Source: CAIWHR01 sp963708855
Lineage (GTDB): Bacteria > Pseudomonadota > Gammaproteobacteria > Burkholderiales > Casimicrobiaceae
DNA: 64,000 nucleotides
NCBI GenBank assembly: GCA_963708855.1
Contig: CAVPUM010000001.1
Coordinates: 253,491 to 317,490, forward strand
Direction: 5' to 3'
Program-made: the position numbers and the translations under genes
Notes under the pieces: model-generated
Seen by the model: only the letters and a program-made list of their open reading frames with translations
The model's database searches: none
Told to the model about the DNA's origin: nothing
Shown: positions 19,549 through 28,191 of the stretch, piece after piece
Layout: each line of letters opens with the position of its first letter
Numbering within the stretch: position 1 is the stretch's first letter

Positions 19549-21378
19549 TCACTTGCCGCCCTCCCGCCGCCGTGCGAGATCGATGTCGAGATACTTCCAG
19601 TAGGTCTTGAACACCGGGGGGCTGAACCCCTGCACCCACGGCTGCACGAAATCGCTCTCGAGGCGGAAGATGAGCGGAATCATCGGCACGAAAGTCCGCG
19701 CGACGTCCCACATCCTGCGCGCGGCGGCGATCTGTCCCGCTTCCCCCGGGCTGCGCAGGAACTCCTCCATCGCGCGGTCGTAGGCGGCCGATTCGAACCG
19801 GCTCGCATTCACCGTCGGCGGTTGCCTGCTGTGGAGCTGGGCCAGTTCACCAAATCCCGACGGTGACCCTCCGTAACCGCCGAAGTACAGCTGGAAATTG
19901 CCCGCGTCGAGCTCCTTGAGCAGGTCCTGGAACGGCGTCAGCCGGGACTTCGTGCGCAGGCCGATCGCGTCCATGTCCTTCTTCCACAGGGTCTGGATCT
20001 CCCGCGAGATCGCCGCGGTGCGCAGGGACATCGTCACCGTGAGTGGCTTGCCGCCGGGAGCGCGGCGATAGCCGTCCGGATCGCGTCGGTCGTAGCCGAG
20101 ACGGTCGAGCAGCGCGTTCGCCGTCGCGATGTCGCGCGGCGGCCGCGGCGTCAGCCCGGGATCGTGGCCGCTGACGCGGGGAGGGACCAGCTGGTTCGCC
20201 GGCAACGCCTGGCCGGCGTAGACGACCTTGATGAGCGTGTCGACGTCGACCGCGAGCGCGATCGCCCGGCGCAGCGCAACGCGCTCGGCCGCCATCCCGC
20301 CGACGACCGGATCGGCAACGTTGATGTATACCGCGAACAGGTAGGGCTCGGTGAAGACGTGGCGCGTGATCCCGCGCGCCGCGTACTCCGGCTTGACCTT
20401 GCCGTCGACGAGCTGCCGGTTCGCGATTTCGCTGCGCAGCACCACGTAGTCGAGCCGGCCACGGTCGAATTCGAGCAGGCGCGTGCCGTCCTCCTCGATC
20501 ACGCTGATCTCGACGACGCCGACCTGCGGCAGCGCCTTGCCCTGCATGCTGCGCACCAGTCCCTCGTGCGCCGGATCGGCGCTGGAGGGGAAGCGTGCCG
20601 GGCCATAATCCGGGTTGGCCTCGAGCACGATGCGCGAGCCGACCCGCCATTCCTTCAGCCGGAACGGCCCGGTGCCGACGGCGCGGGTACGGATGTCGGC
20701 CCCCGCTGCCTCGACCACCTCGCGCGCCACGGCGCCGGTCGTCAGGTAGCCTTCGATGTTGGCGTAGTTCGGCGCCGTCAGCCTGAGCTGCAGCGCATGG
20801 CGGTCGAGCGCGCGCAGTCCCGCCATCGGCCGGTCGTAGTCGAAACTGGCACCCGGCTTGCTTGCGGCGTCCACGATCTCGCGCGCGCCCGCCACCAGAT
20901 CGGTGATGATCGGCGCGCCGCCCCGCTTCAGATTGGGATCGAGGACGCGTTTCAGCGAATAGACGATATCCTCGGCGGTCAATTCGCGCCGCTTGCCCGC
21001 GAACGCCGGATCGTCCGTGAACCGGATGCCGGACTTCATCCGTATTGTCCACACGGTCCCGCCTTCGGTGATCTCGGGCGGGCCGATGGCGACAAGCGGC
21101 GCCAGCCGCGCCGGAGAGGCGAGGTAGTCCCATTCGTAGAGACCTTCGAAGATGGCGTCCGCCACGTCGGAGGACGGACTGTCGTTGATCTGATGCGGAT
21201 CGAGCGTCTCGATGTCCGGCGAGGCAAGGCGCAGGATCTTGTTCGGGTCGGCGGCCCCGGCGACGCCGGCCTGCGCCAGCGTCAGCAGCGCAACGACGTG
21301 CAGCAGGATGGCGATCGCTCGAAGGGCCACGGCAAATTCCGGAGAGGCTGCGCGGCGGACGGGCGATGATGATCTCAT
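19549..21378 (-). CDS. ABC transporter substrate-binding protein, family 5 (oligopeptide/nickel type)
   Basis: A 609-residue periplasmic protein starting at ATG 21378, which overlaps the upstream LysR stop as ATGA. A signal peptide ending near GVAGAADPNK is followed by ETLDPHQINDSPSSDV, the opening of SBP family 5 (DppA/OppA). The conserved GTGPFRLKEW and DYGPARFPS-like segments occur mid-protein, and length is normal for the family. No permease or ATPase genes are adjacent, so it is an orphan binding protein. Coupling to a LysR regulator is unusual and suggests it may feed a sensing or broad uptake role. Confidence 0.9.
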   Translation of the reverse strand: MRSSSPVRRAASPEFAVALRAIAILLHVVALLTLAQAGVAGAADPNKILRLASPDIETLDPHQINDSPSSDVADAIFEGLYEWDYLASPARLAPLVAIGPPEITEGGTVWTIRMKSGIRFTDDPAFAGKRRELTAEDIVYSLKRVLDPNLKRGGAPIITDLVAGAREIVDAASKPGASFDYDRPMAGLRALDRHALQLRLTAPNYANIEGYLTTGAVAREVVEAAGADIRTRAVGTGPFRLKEWRVGSRIVLEANPDYGPARFPSSADPAHEGLVRSMQGKALPQVGVVEISVIEEDGTRLLEFDRGRLDYVVLRSEIANRQLVDGKVKPEYAARGITRHVFTEPYLFAVYINVADPVVGGMAAERVALRRAIALAVDVDTLIKVVYAGQALPANQLVPPRVSGHDPGLTPRPPRDIATANALLDRLGYDRRDPDGYRRAPGGKPLTVTMSLRTAAISREIQTLWKKDMDAIGLRTKSRLTPFQDLLKELDAGNFQLYFGGYGGSPSGFGELAQLHSRQPPTVNASRFESAAYDRAMEEFLRSPGEAGQIAAARRMWDVARTFVPMIPLIFRLESDFVQPWVQGFSPPVFKTYWKYLDIDLARRREGGK

Positions 21379-22321
21379 CGTGCCTTCCGCCGTGGGCGCG
21401 GTGGCGCTTCGGGGGAGAGCAATCCCCACTGCGGCGCCGCAAATCGCTCAACCAGGAAATCGGCAAACGCCCGGACCTTTGCCGACAGGTGCCGCCGACT
21501 CGGATAGACGACATAGATGATTCGAGCGGAAGCGGCTCGAACCGGCACAGTATCGGCTTCAGCCGACCGCTCCTCACGTCCGGACCCACAATGAAGTCCG
21601 GCTCGCGCGCGATGCCGAGTCCCTCCGCCGCGAGCGCCTCGTTGAAGCGTCCGTTGTTGGCGTGGATCGGTCCCTCGATCCGGATCTGGCGCTCGGCGCC
21701 CTTGCCGTCGCGAAACGACCAGACGTTGCGGCTCGGCGCGTACTCATACGTGAGGCAGGCGTGCCGGGTGAGGTCCTCCGGCTCGAGCGGCTCCCCGTGG
21801 CGCGCGAGGTACGAGGGTGCGGCGCAGCAGACGAGCCGCGTCGTGCCGATCCGGCGGCCGACGAGATTCTGGCTGCCGGTCTCGCCGACGCGAACGGCGA
21901 GATCGAAGCCTTCCTCCACGAGGTCGACCACGCGCTCGGAGAGCTCGACGTCGAAGCGCATCTGCGGGTGGCGCGCGGCGAACGCGGCGATCGCCGGTGC
22001 GAGATGGCGCGCGGCGAACGTCGCCGAACAGGTGAGGCGCAGCGTGCCGCGGGGCACGATCGACGCGGCCGTGACCGCCACCTCGGCCTCCTCCAGATCC
22101 GCGAGGAGCTGCACGCAGCGTTCGAAGAACGCCTGACCGCTCTCCGTGAGCGAGAGCCGCCGCGTCGTCCGGTTGAGCAGGCGCGCGTCGAGATGCGCCT
22201 CAAGGTCGGCGACGAGGCGCGACACCGACGAGACCGAGACGCCAAGGCGCTCGGCCGCGCGGGCGAAGCTGCCGGTCTCGACGACGCGGGTGAAGGCGGT
22301 CAGCGCTTGGAAGCGGTCCAT
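21375..22321 (-). pseudogene. LysR-family transcriptional regulator, one frameshift
   Basis: A LysR regulator of about 315 residues beginning at ATG 22321. The N-terminal winged helix MDRFQALTAFTRVVETGSFA and ERLGVSVSSVSRLVADLE is intact, as is the effector domain through CRFEPLPLE. Near 21520 the frame slips by one base; the next frame continues IIYVVYPSRRHLSAKVRAFADFL, a textbook LysR C-terminus, and ends with TGA at 21375-21377 overlapping the binding-protein start. This belongs to the CrgA-like group often next to doxX and ygiD. It probably controls the divergent doxX promoter. The single break may be a sequence error. Confidence 0.85.
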
Positions 22322-22339
22322 GGGAGGGTGCGAGCATTA

Positions 22340-22354
22340 TTGCTTTTAACGCAA
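22340..22354. promoter_or_regulatory. Candidate LysR operator in the divergent lysR-doxX spacer
   Basis: An inverted repeat TTGC-N7-GCAA in the most AT-rich stretch of this part of the window (22335-22385), which separates the divergent lysR and doxX genes. LysR proteins usually bind T-N11-A dyads in such spacers. The match is short, so the call is tentative. Confidence 0.4.
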
Positions 22355-22453
22355 CAATATTTCAACATATTTGCTATTTATCTCGCATGGTTCAACTGCC
22401 AAGATTCCCTCCGTCGCGCCTCCCACGGCGCATGCCACCCCGAAGGAGCCACC

Positions 22454-22873
22454 ATGACCGACCACCGCAACGCCGCCATCGCCGCCCTGGTGCTGCGACT
22501 CTCGCTGGGCACGATGTTCATCGCCCATGCGCTGCTCAAGTACTTCGTGTTCACGCTGCCGGGCACCGCGCAGTTCTTCGGCTCGCTCGGCCTGCCGGAA
22601 TTCCTCGCCTATGTGACGTTTGCCGCCGAGCTCGCCGGCGGCGTCTTGCTGATCCTGGGCGTGCAAACCCGCATCGTCGCGCTCGCGCTGGTGCCGATTC
22701 TGCTGGGCGCCACCTGGACCCACGCCGGCAACGGCTGGCTCTTCAGCGCGCCGAAGGGCGGCTGGGAGTACCCCGCGTTCTGGACGGTCACGCTCTTCGT
22801 CCAGGCCCTGCTCGGCGACGGCCTGTACGCGCTTCGTCGGGCGAGCCTGGCGCCGCAGCTGCGCACCGCCTGA
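22454..22873 (+). CDS. DoxX-family membrane protein
   Basis: A 139-residue membrane protein with four hydrophobic segments (about residues 10-30, 45-70, 72-90 and 105-125). It has the family features LRLSLGTMFIAHALLKYF and GGVLLILGVQTR. DoxX proteins are found with oxidoreductases and extradiol dioxygenases and may take part in redox balance; their activity is not settled. ATG 22454 follows GAAGGAG. It is followed 84 bp downstream by the ygiD-like dioxygenase, and the pair is divergent from a LysR gene, a neighbourhood seen in many proteobacteria. Confidence 0.9.
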   Translation: MTDHRNAAIAALVLRLSLGTMFIAHALLKYFVFTLPGTAQFFGSLGLPEFLAYVTFAAELAGGVLLILGVQTRIVALALVPILLGATWTHAGNGWLFSAPKGGWEYPAFWTVTLFVQALLGDGLYALRRASLAPQLRTA

Positions 22874-22957
22874 CGCTGTTCCCCGCCTGCCGTCGTCCCG
22901 CCTCGTCGGGGGGCGACGGCAGCCTCACTCGATCAGGAACGAAAACCCCCGACCGCC

Positions 22958-23761
22958 ATGTCCCGCCTGCCCACGCTCTTCCTTTCCCACGGCTCGCCGA
23001 TGAACGCAGTCCAGGAGACCGCGTCGAGCCGCACCTGGGCGGCATTCGCGCGCGCGCTCGGCAAGCCGCGGGCGGTGCTGGTCGCCTCGGCGCACTGGGA
23101 GACCTCCCTGCCGATGCTCACCGGAAGTCCCAAGCCGGAAACGATCCATGACTTCGGCGGCTTCCCGGACGAGCTTTACGAGATCCAATATCCGGCTCCC
23201 GGGGCCCCCGAGCTTGCGTCCGAGGCGGTCGCGCTGTTGAAAGAGGCCGGGATCGCTGCCGGTGTCAACGGCTGCCGGGGTCTCGATCACGGCGCATGGG
23301 TGCCTCTGTCCTGGATGTATCCCGATGCCCGCGTACCCGTGGTCCAGCTCTCGCTGCAACCCGGACTGGGCGCGACGCGGCACGTCGAGCTCGGCCGCGC
23401 GCTGGCGCCGCTCGCCGCCGACGGCGTGCTGATCATCGGCTCGGGGCACGCGACGCACAACCTGCGCGACTGGATGGCAAACCCGCGCCGGCAGGAGCCC
23501 TTGCCCTACGCGCAGGCGTTCGCCGACTGGCTGCACGACCGGCTGGTCGCGCGCGACACGGCGACACTCGTCCGCTATCGCGACCTGGCGCCGGACGCCG
23601 CGCGCGCGCATCCGTCCGAGGAGCACTTCCTGCCGCTGCTCGTGGCATGGGGCGCCGCCGGCGACGACGCAGCGGTCGAGCGTTCGTCCGCGGGGTTCGA
23701 GGCCGGCGCGCTCGCGAACGATTCGTACCTGTTTCGTCCCGCGACCGGCAGCGTGCGTTGA
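22958..23761 (+). CDS. ygiD: DODA-type extradiol dioxygenase (YgiD family)
   Basis: A 267-residue class III extradiol ring-cleavage dioxygenase-like protein. The metal His residues are visible: LSHGSPMNA (His about 11), SAHWET (about 47) and GSGHATHNL (about 167), with a further DHGAW. It lacks the beta-subunit fusion found in LigAB. E. coli YgiD has 4,5-DOPA dioxygenase activity, so a catecholic substrate and an Fe or Zn site are likely. Cotranscribed with doxX and probably controlled by the adjacent LysR regulator. Confidence 0.92.
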   Translation: MSRLPTLFLSHGSPMNAVQETASSRTWAAFARALGKPRAVLVASAHWETSLPMLTGSPKPETIHDFGGFPDELYEIQYPAPGAPELASEAVALLKEAGIAAGVNGCRGLDHGAWVPLSWMYPDARVPVVQLSLQPGLGATRHVELGRALAPLAADGVLIIGSGHATHNLRDWMANPRRQEPLPYAQAFADWLHDRLVARDTATLVRYRDLAPDAARAHPSEEHFLPLLVAWGAAGDDAAVERSSAGFEAGALANDSYLFRPATGSVR

Positions 23762-23868
23762 CCGCCGGAGTGCTCTTGCCGATCTTCGTGCACGTCGGCA
23801 CGGGCGGGGAATCCTTCGCCCAACTCCCGTAAAATCACGCCTTTCGAACCAACGCGAAGGAATTCTCC

Positions 23869-24267
23869 ATGGCCATCGACCCAGGCGCCCGCACCGGAGC
23901 GCCGACAATGGACGCGACCTCCCTCTACCGCGAGGAGATGTACACGGACCGCGCGGTCGGCATGCTGCGCGTGCTCCACCCCGTGTCGAGCGCGGGCGCG
24001 CCCGATCCGTCGCGGCCCACGATCTATACCGGCGAAGCGCAGCTGATGACCAACGTCGGCCCGCTGCCGATCAGCTTCGACATTCCGGGGGCGACGCTGG
24101 CCGAGGCGGTTGCGAACTACGCGGAAGCCGCCAAGGAGGGCGTGGCCCACGCGATGCGCGAAATCGCCGAGATGCGGCGGCAGGCGTCGTCGTCGCTGGT
24201 GATACCGCAGGGCGGCGCGCTGCCCCCCGGCGGGCCGTTCGGCGGCGGCAAGATCCAGATGCCCTGA
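23869..24267 (+). CDS. Conserved hypothetical protein
   Basis: A 132-residue cytosolic protein that I cannot assign to a named family with certainty. The core runs from SLYREEMYTDRAVGMLRVL to VPQG-like VIPQGG, with a helix EAVANYAEAAKEGVAHAMREIAEM. The C-terminus is Gly/Pro-rich. Proteins of this pattern occur widely in betaproteobacteria without known function. ATG 23869 follows GAAGGAA. It stands alone, 180 bp before phaC. Confidence 0.75.
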   Translation: MAIDPGARTGAPTMDATSLYREEMYTDRAVGMLRVLHPVSSAGAPDPSRPTIYTGEAQLMTNVGPLPISFDIPGATLAEAVANYAEAAKEGVAHAMREIAEMRRQASSSLVIPQGGALPPGGPFGGGKIQMP

Positions 24268-24364
24268 GGGATCTCCGGATCCGGTCGCGCGCTCCCGTTT
24301 CGCAGGCGCGGCCGGAAGCCGACCCCTCGCGCTCCGCCGCCGCGCGCCGCAATGCGCAGCGACG

Positions 24365-24378
24365 CTGACCGCGGTCAA
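24365..24378. promoter_or_regulatory. FNR/Anr-like box upstream of phaC
   Basis: CTGAC-CGCG-GTCAA, a nearly perfect dyad differing from TTGAT-N4-ATCAA by a few bases. Its centre lies 75 bp before the phaC start, compatible with a class II site and a leader of about 35 nt. The match is weaker than the frd box. Confidence 0.4.
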
Positions 24379-24446
24379 GTCGGCTTGCCCGCCGCAGGGC
24401 CAGAATGGATCCGGCAGGCGCTGATCAGCGCCCGGAAAGGATGGCC

Positions 24447-26366
24447 ATGGACAGGCAACGCACCCACACGCGCACCGCGGGGACGCGGCCCGCGGCGAGA
24501 CCTGCGGTTGCCCGCGGTTCGCAGCGACGGCGCGAAGAGGGACAGGTCGCGCCGTTCGTGCCGCGTGCCACCGGCACAGACGGGCCGGACCGCGCGGTCG
24601 CCGCGACGCCCGAGACGTCGCTCGTCCGCGATTCCTACGCGTCGACGGCATTCGCCGAGTTGATCGACCGCTCGGTGCACGCGGCCGCAGCGCGCTTCAC
24701 CGCCGGGCTGTCGCCGATGGCGATGATCGGCGCCTACATGGACTGGGCCGCCCACGTCGCTTTCTCGCCCGGCAAGCAGATGCGACTGGCCGAGAAGGCG
24801 ATGAAGAAGGCGGTGCGGCTCGCCAACTATGCCGGCCGGCGCGCGCTGCGCCACGACGACGCGGAGCCTTGCATCGTTCCGCTGCCGCAGGACCGACGCT
24901 TCACCGGTCCGGCGTGGCAGAACCCGCCGTACGACATCATCTATCAGTCGTTCCTGCTGACGCAGCAGTGGTGGCACAACGCGATGACCGGCGTGCGCGG
25001 CGTCACCCGGCAGAACGAGAACGTCGTTGCGTTCGCGACGCGGCAGTTTCTGGACGTGCTCTCGCCGTCGAATTTTCCGTTCACGAATCCCGAAGTGCTC
25101 CAGCGCACGTTGAGCGAAGCCGGAATGAACTTCGTTCGCGGCGCGCAGAATTTCGCCGAGGACTGGGATCGCGCAGTCAGCGGCCGCCCTCCCGTCGGCG
25201 CCGAAGCCTTCGCGGTCGGCCGCAACCTCGCCGTCACACCGGGCAAGGTCGTCCACCGCAACCGGCTGATCGAATTGATCCAGTACGCGCCCGCGACGGG
25301 CACCGTGCGGCCCGAGCCGGTGCTGATCGTACCGGCATGGATCATGAAGTACTACATCCTCGATCTGTCCCGGCAGAACTCGCTCGTCCGGTTTCTGACG
25401 GAGCATGGCTACACGGTTTTCATGATCTCGTGGAGGAACCCGGGACCCGAGGACCGCGAGCTGTCGATGGAGGACTACCGGACGCTGGGCCTCATGGCGG
25501 CGCTCGACGCGGTGTCTGCGATCATGCCGAAGCGGAAAGTCCATGGCGTCGGCTATTGCCTGGGCGGCACGCTGCTCGCGATCGCCGCGGCGGCGATGGC
25601 GCGCGATGGCGACGAGCGGCTTGCCTCGCTTGCCTTCTTCGCGGCGCAGGCCGATTTCACCGAGGCCGGCGAGTTGACGCTGTTCATCAACGAAAGCCAG
25701 CTCTCGTTCCTCGAGGACATGATGTGGGAACAGGGCTTCCTCGACACCAAGCAGATGGCCGGCGCGTTCCAGATGCTGCGGTCGAACGATCTGGTCTGGT
25801 CGAGGCTGGTCCGCGACTACCTGATGGGTGAGCGCGCGCCGTTGACCGACCTGATGGCGTGGAACGCCGACGCGACGCGAATGCCGTACCGGATGCACAC
25901 CGAGTACCTGCGCCGGCTTTTCCTCGACAACGATCTCGCCGAGGGCCGGTACATGGCCGGCGGGCGCAAGATCGGCCTCACCGACATTCGCGCGCCGCTG
26001 TTCGCCGTGGGCACGGAGGCCGATCACGTCGCGCCGTGGCGATCCGTGTACAAGTTCCACCTGCTTACCGACACCGAGGTCACGTTCGTGCTGACCAATG
26101 GCGGCCACAACGCGGGAATCGTCTCCGAGCCCGGCCACGCGCGCCGGCGTTATCGCATCGCTACCCGGAGCGCGAACGATCACTACGTCGATCCGGAAGT
26201 CTGGCTGGCCGAGACGCCGGCCACCTCCGGCTCGTGGTGGACCGAATTTGCGCGCTGGCTCGACGCGCACTCCGGCCCGTCCGTGCCTCCGCCCGCGATC
26301 GGCGCGCCGAAAGCCGGCTACGCGCCCCTGTGCGACGCGCCTGGCGCCTACGTGCGGATGCAATGA
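24447..26366 (+). CDS. phaC: Polyhydroxyalkanoate synthase
   Basis: A 639-residue PHA polymerase. ATG 24447 is 6 nt after GGAAAGG. The N-terminal 60 residues are basic and disordered. The catalytic triad is Cys in GVGYCLGGTLL (residue 371, the lipase-like box with Ser replaced by Cys), Asp in GTEADHVAPW and His in TNGGHNAG. ENVVAFATRQFLDVLSPSNFPFTNPEVL is the conserved class I region. It makes polyhydroxybutyrate-like granules from hydroxyacyl-CoA. No phaA/phaB lies beside it. The stop overlaps the next gene start as ATGA. Confidence 0.95.
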   Translation: MDRQRTHTRTAGTRPAARPAVARGSQRRREEGQVAPFVPRATGTDGPDRAVAATPETSLVRDSYASTAFAELIDRSVHAAAARFTAGLSPMAMIGAYMDWAAHVAFSPGKQMRLAEKAMKKAVRLANYAGRRALRHDDAEPCIVPLPQDRRFTGPAWQNPPYDIIYQSFLLTQQWWHNAMTGVRGVTRQNENVVAFATRQFLDVLSPSNFPFTNPEVLQRTLSEAGMNFVRGAQNFAEDWDRAVSGRPPVGAEAFAVGRNLAVTPGKVVHRNRLIELIQYAPATGTVRPEPVLIVPAWIMKYYILDLSRQNSLVRFLTEHGYTVFMISWRNPGPEDRELSMEDYRTLGLMAALDAVSAIMPKRKVHGVGYCLGGTLLAIAAAAMARDGDERLASLAFFAAQADFTEAGELTLFINESQLSFLEDMMWEQGFLDTKQMAGAFQMLRSNDLVWSRLVRDYLMGERAPLTDLMAWNADATRMPYRMHTEYLRRLFLDNDLAEGRYMAGGRKIGLTDIRAPLFAVGTEADHVAPWRSVYKFHLLTDTEVTFVLTNGGHNAGIVSEPGHARRRYRIATRSANDHYVDPEVWLAETPATSGSWWTEFARWLDAHSGPSVPPPAIGAPKAGYAPLCDAPGAYVRMQ

Positions 26367-26686
26367 CGCCACAGGATCGGAGCGCGCGCATCGACACCGG
26401 GATCGAAGTTCGCCACAACGCAGCAGCGAGCCGTTTCGAGGCGACCGTGGACGGATTGCTGTGCGTTGCGAACTACCATGTTGTCGACAACGTCATGCGC
26501 ATCCATCACACCGAAGTGCCGCGCGCGCTCGAGGGTCGCGGCATCGCCGGCCGGATCGTGCGCGCCGCACTGGCGCACGCCGAAGCCAACGCGCTCGAGG
26601 TCGAGCCCTGGTGCGCGTACGTGCGCGCCTACATGAAGCGTCATCCGGAAACGCAGCGGCTGCTGCCGCAGGGCTTCCGGATTTAG
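26363..26686 (+). CDS. GNAT-family N-acetyltransferase (YjdJ-type)
   Basis: A 107-residue single-domain GNAT-like protein. The acetyl-CoA loop is RALEGRGIAGRIVRAALAHAEANAL, matching the Gly-rich Q/RxxGxG/A motif A. The C-terminus VEPWCAYVRAYMKRHPETQRLLP fits the small YjdJ/NATD1 type (Gly/Tyr pattern). It is translationally coupled to phaC through a 4-bp overlap, which is unusual, but a link with PHA metabolism is only positional. Confidence 0.85.
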   Translation: MTPQDRSARIDTGIEVRHNAAASRFEATVDGLLCVANYHVVDNVMRIHHTEVPRALEGRGIAGRIVRAALAHAEANALEVEPWCAYVRAYMKRHPETQRLLPQGFRI

Positions 26687-26719
26687 CGGCGCCGGCAAGG
26701 CCGCTTGCCAGGCCCCGCG

Positions 26720-27745
26720 ATGCCTGCGAATCTCAGTCCCGAGTACAAGACGGCGGAGGCCGCCTTCCGGCGCGCGCGCGAGCCCCGCGAGCGGCTCGAC
26801 TTGCTGCGCGAGATGCTGCGCGTGATTCCGAAGCACAAGGGCACGGAGCACCTGCAGGCCGACATCAAGGCGCGGATCAAGGACCTGACGGCAGAGCTCG
26901 GCAGCGCGCACAAGGGTGGAGCGCACGGCGGCCCGACACTCGCGATCCGGCCGGAGGGCGCGGCGCAGGTCGTGCTGCTCGGGCCGCCGAATGCCGGCAA
27001 GTCGCTGTTGCATGCGCGCCTGACCGGATCGGGCGCGCACGATGCGCCGTATCCTTTCACGACGCAGTTCCCCGAGCCGGGGATGATGCCCCACGCCGAC
27101 GTGCACTTCCAGCTGATCGACCTGCCGGCGGTGTCGTCCTTGCATCCGGTGCCCTGGCTCGCCTCGGCGCTGCAGATGGCCGACGCGGCGCTGCTCGTGG
27201 TCGACCCCGGCGAGCCCTCCTGCGTCGACCAGCTGCAGGACCTGCACGCGGTGCTGCGCGCAAGGCGCATCTCGCTCACCGAGCGCTGGGATGAAATCGC
27301 CGGGCCGCGGCGCATCGACGATGCCGCCGACGAGGATCCGTTCGCGCTGCGGCTGCCGACGCTGATGCTCGTGAACAAGACCGAACGCATCGCCGATCTC
27401 GAAGCCGAGATCGAGGCGCTGCGCGAGCTGACTGCCGCGCCCTACCCGATGCTTCCCGTCTCGGCGGCCACCGGACATGGACTCGCCGCGATCGGACCCT
27501 GGCTGTTCGATCATCTGGGCATCGTGCGCGTCTACACCAAGACGCCCGGCCACCCGGTCGACAAGGAACGGCCGTTCACGCTGCGCCGCGGGCAGACGGT
27601 GCGCGACGTCGCCCGGCTCGTCCACCACGACCTCGCGCGCACCGTGCGCCATGCGCGGGTGTTCGGCCACGCCGGCTTCGAAGCCCAGCTGGTGGGTCCC
27701 GATCACGCGCTCGCCGACGGCGACATCGTCGAGCTGCACACCTGA
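26720..27745 (+). CDS. TGS-domain GTPase (Obg/DRG-like)
   Basis: A 341-residue GTPase. An N-terminal helical part (residues 1-65) resembles the leader of DRG proteins. G1 is LLGPPNAGKSLLHARLTG, G3 is LIDLPAVS (DxPG-like with Gly replaced by Ala/Val), and G4 is LVNKTE. The C-terminal 65 residues form a TGS domain ending FEAQLVGPDHALADGDIVELHT. DRG-type GTPases are typical of eukaryotes and archaea; bacterial copies are scattered and uncharacterised, perhaps ribosome-associated. Start ATG 26720 was preferred to TTG 26705 although the ribosome site is weak. Confidence 0.85.
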   Translation: MPANLSPEYKTAEAAFRRAREPRERLDLLREMLRVIPKHKGTEHLQADIKARIKDLTAELGSAHKGGAHGGPTLAIRPEGAAQVVLLGPPNAGKSLLHARLTGSGAHDAPYPFTTQFPEPGMMPHADVHFQLIDLPAVSSLHPVPWLASALQMADAALLVVDPGEPSCVDQLQDLHAVLRARRISLTERWDEIAGPRRIDDAADEDPFALRLPTLMLVNKTERIADLEAEIEALRELTAAPYPMLPVSAATGHGLAAIGPWLFDHLGIVRVYTKTPGHPVDKERPFTLRRGQTVRDVARLVHHDLARTVRHARVFGHAGFEAQLVGPDHALADGDIVELHT

Positions 27746-27936
27746 CCGCGGGCCCGCGAACCCGGAACCGCTGCGGCCCCGGCAGCATTCGCCGCCTTGT
27801 CTCGGCCAAACGACGAATGGCGCGACCCATGCCGCCGCCGCGATCATCGCGGGCAGGCACGCTCGGTCATGCACGCCGCATTCGGCGCGACGAGCGCGAC
27901 CTCAGCCGACCGCCGACCGACACCGAGGAGCCCGCC

Positions 27937-28122
27937 ATGCCGCATGTGCTCGACCCCAAACGCATCGACACGCAAGCCACGTATCTCGCCGCGCTCCACG
28001 AGCTCGACGCGCTGATGGACGAAGATCCCGGCGCCGGTGCCGACAACCGCATCGACGAGCTCTTCGCGCTGGTCGAGGCCTACGAGTTGCGGCAACCGAA
28101 GCCGGCAACGCGCGACGCTTGA
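27937..28122 (+). CDS. Orphan HigA-like antitoxin N-terminal fragment
   Basis: A 61-residue protein starting at ATG 27937 with GAGGAG 7 bp upstream. The sequence TYLAALHELDALMDEDPGAGADNRIDELFALVEAYEL matches the N-terminal helices of HigA-type antitoxins (alpha segment before the HTH). The helix-turn-helix that should follow is absent, and there is no HigB toxin nearby. It may be a degraded antitoxin or a free-standing domain protein. The preceding 190 bp (27746-27936) hold no other feature that I can see. Confidence 0.65.
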   Translation: MPHVLDPKRIDTQATYLAALHELDALMDEDPGAGADNRIDELFALVEAYELRQPKPATRDA

Positions 28123-28191
28123 GGCGCGTGCTTACTGGAGCACCTTCGCGCTGCGCGCTCCGGTATTCGCCCTTGGGGCGGCCCGGCGGGC

